Below are positions 61,350 to 64,000 of a stretch of DNA of 64,000 nt, in pieces. Source of the DNA: Acorus gramineus (Eukaryota; Streptophyta; Magnoliopsida; Acorales; Acoraceae); assembly GCA_030737835.1 (NCBI GenBank), contig CM060849.1, positions 7,749,245 to 7,813,244 of the forward strand, written 5' to 3'. A program made the translations under genes and the position numbers. The notes under the pieces are model-generated. The model worked only from the letters and a program-made list of their open reading frames with translations, was not told where the DNA came from and searched no databases. How positions within the stretch are numbered: position 1 is the first letter of the stretch; every line of letters begins with the position of its first letter.

Positions 61350-64000
61350 CTGAACAAGAACAATTTATTCGGTTTCCTTAGTGAAAAAGAACTTAAATTA
61401 TGATAAGTTTAAAATTTGGTAACAATTATTTCTATATTCTAAGAATTGATTAACCAAATAACCACAAATTTGTGTCTGAAAAAAGTTCATATTCTTGAAC
61501 AATTTCAATCACATAACCCAATTTTGTTTCTAAATTGAATATATATTATAGAAAAATTAACTCATCTAGGCCGGGGTTCAAATATATAGCTTAATAATTG
61601 ACAACAAAATTCACAACCATGAGATCATGAATTTGAGTCCTAAAACTTAACTAACAAAAAAAAAGAAGATCCAAGCTGTTCATGTTGAATTTTCAAAACA
61701 TTTATTCATAAAGTGTATATGAATAATATTATTATTTTTAGATATGTGTCTAAATCTTAATTTTTAAAATAACAATGGACCATATATATTATTAAAGAAC
61801 TTAAGCCATATATAACATTTCAATCAAACCAAGCCATAACTATATGTACTCCCATGCATCCATGCCTGAAATTGGATATCTGTGTAATAGAATGAAACAA
61901 AATGTACAAGTTTGCAATAGAAAGTTGAAAGAAATTTTTTGACTGCTAGGAGACAAAAGGAGAGTAACAGTTCACTTTTTTGGTGGATGTGGGGAGAGAC
62001 TGAAGTCTGTGATACACATTGTGCAAGTAGGGAGATGTTGACAGAAAAAAATGAAAAAGAAGATTCTGCACAAGAAAATCCAAGAATGAAAAGCACATCA
62101 CACACTAGTCTTCAAACCTAAAGATGAGAATGACATCTCGCGAGTCAGAGATCTGTAACATGAATATTGACATTTACATGGACATGGGTAGGTCTGGATT
62201 ATAATAAGATCTGGCTAGAAAAAATTTCTTTGACACAGCTAATGACATAGCATGTGACAAGGTATTATTTGAAAAAACAAAACTATAATTTCTCAGAAAA
62301 AGTTTCAATGATGACTTGGGTTACATGTTCAAGCAGAAGAGCTATTGCCCATGGTAGAATGAAATTTTAATTTTTTTTTTTTTTTGAAAGTGGAAATTTT
62401 AAAATTTTAGGGTGTAATTAATCATTTGTACTAAGATGCTCATATCTGAAACCTTACCAACAAAATGAATATCAATTAATGCATCCTAAAATTTCTCATT
62501 TTCTTGGAAGAATAGTAGATGGAAGTGTGGAAGGATTACAATGATTTGATACAAGGTGGTTCTATAACTCTAGGTAAGATTAGTTGGAGGATTACAATTG
62601 ATCAAACTCTCATGTTCACTTGCTCTTTAGAGAGGATTGAAGGACAAAAGGTGATTGGCCATATGGAATTGGTGTTTTTTTTTTTTTTTCAACTTAATTA
62701 TTTTGTATGTGTATTTTCACCGAGATTTTTTTTCACAGATAAGAATGTGGATAACAAAAAAATAAATTTAATTAATGGTTGAGTTCTAATAATTTAGAAT
62801 AAACCTATGTAGCTATATATTATCTAGGAAGACACACATATTTATTGCTATTTGTCCATCCAAACCTATAATTAATACAAAAGATAATAATTTATCCAAA
62901 TAACCAAAAAGAATAACAATCAAATAGAATATGATGTAATTCTCCTTTTTACCTGGATAACTATATGAGCAAAACTAAAAAAATTTAAATGACAAAATTA
63001 AACTAGCCATGATCTGTTTTAACTACAAAACTAACCCTGGCATGATCAATACTGCCACATCAATCCAACCAAAAAAATAATTTTTTTTTAATTACATCGA
63101 AGATGTGATCCCAACTTGTATCGTGTAAGTGTAGATGTTTTAAAAAAAATCACATAATCATCGGAGACAAGATTTAAAATTAAGTCACCAATGGAGACAT
63201 GATTTAAAAAAAAAGGATAGTTTTTCGGTTTTTTCAAATTTTATGGTATTTTATATGTTTTAAATTGTATCACAATCTTATCTTTTTTTGAATCTTGTAA
63301 ATTAAAATTAAGATTAACTGAAATTTTGAATTGCATCTCAATATTAACAGATAAGATTTAACTACAAAAAAACAAAAAAACTTCGGATCATGTCTCTATA
63401 TATAATACATTTTAAAAAATCCAATCGGTGCTAATATGATAGTGTTGACTAAATTCAGAAGTTTCTCCAACTATTTTATGTTACCCCCAAACCAAATAGG
63501 GGGATGGGACAGAGGAGTTATCCCAAAACAAAATCATAATTAAGGACCTACAACTGTACATATTTTAGTTTTTTCTCCTTGCTGATTCTAGGTCATCATG
63601 ATAGCAAAGACTATCATTTCTTATTTCTATGATATCATTTTGATTTGTCTCCATCTTATATATCTTGTACTTTATAAACAAATCAAATCACATAAATTTG
63701 TCATAAATTTGTCGATATGGTGTTTTTCATGAGCTAGATGCATGACTTAGGGCATCCAATCAGCTGAATATTATTTCACATGCATGAAGTTATATAGGAA
63801 CCACTTCATTGTTATCTGGCAATCATTGGATCAAATAATCATACAAGTTTAGGAATAGTGGGGTATATAATTAGTTATGTGGACCTAGGTTAGTTTGACC
63901 ATATGTGTCTTAAATGTGATCCTTAATAAGTTATTAAACTTAATAATATCCATGGAGAATTTTCACCTTCGAAGTTTATTTGTCATCACCACATAAACCA
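61350..64000 (-). other. Intron 1 of the MADS-box gene (part)
   Basis: AT-rich, no MADS-domain exon on either strand. Intron 1 of AG-clade genes usually holds regulatory elements, but I could not pick out a convincing paired CArG or LEAFY site by eye. Poly-A/T tracts occur near 62372, 62680 and 63208. Confidence 0.6.

Noticed and set aside
61350-64000. MADS-domain exon
   Set aside because: Looked for MGRGK...LLKKAYELS coding on both strands and did not find it; must lie beyond 64000.

Overview
The window is nuclear DNA of a flowering plant. It has split genes with GT-AG introns, an AGAMOUS-clade MADS-box gene, Ty1/copia and long-LTR retrotransposons, LINE and SINE insertions, and TIR elements. 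A monocot is possible but the sequence does not settle it. Three host genes can be assembled. (1) A FAD-dependent monooxygenase on + (15835-18083): five exons encode all but the N-terminus. (2) A complete 18-exon TFIIIC subunit, GTF3C3/TFC4-like, on - (39387 down to 21373): 2787 coding bases, 928 residues, every intron phase closing. (3) An AGAMOUS-clade, probably ovule-type (AGL11/STK-like) MADS-box gene on - (61349 down to 58012): six exons, with the MADS-domain exon beyond the right edge. The three genes are unrelated in function.

Left third (152-15479): an old Ty1/copia element on the - strand, with short LTRs, a classic TGGTATCAGAGC primer site and a polypurine tract. Three long solo-LTR-like units of one other family sit in it. 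Unit A (351-7371) lies in the copia 3' tail, B (1964-5482) inside A, and C (9966-12847) in the copia integrase. All three have perfect 5-bp target duplications. A fourth unit, D, is at 50180-52949 on +. A, B and D share a conserved intron-like segment (GT...AG) filled with CpG-rich low-complexity DNA. The copia stack directly abuts exon 2 of the monooxygenase, so it probably sits in that gene's first intron.

Middle (18084-41080): a convergent intergenic region with a decayed second monooxygenase fragment, then GTF3C3. Its introns hold a LINE with an 11-bp target duplication, a SINE with a 14-bp duplication, a 92-bp poly-T-bounded insert with a 13-bp duplication, and weaker LINE/RNase H scraps.

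Right-centre (41081-57100): TIR-element territory. A 3.5-kb element carries a 5'-UTR-like exon, a CYSTM-family gene fragment and an unrecognised last exon (a Pack-TIR candidate). It is followed by a 435-bp MITE, a tRNA-type SINE, MITE fragments, a Myb/SANT-like coding fragment, solo LTR D, a 363-bp tandem duplication and a foldback element. The right end is the MADS-box gene and its first intron. No RNA gene, CRISPR array or prokaryote-type system was seen. The most unusual items are the intron-bearing LTR family, the candidate gene-capturing TIR element, and the tandem duplication over the last MADS splice acceptor.
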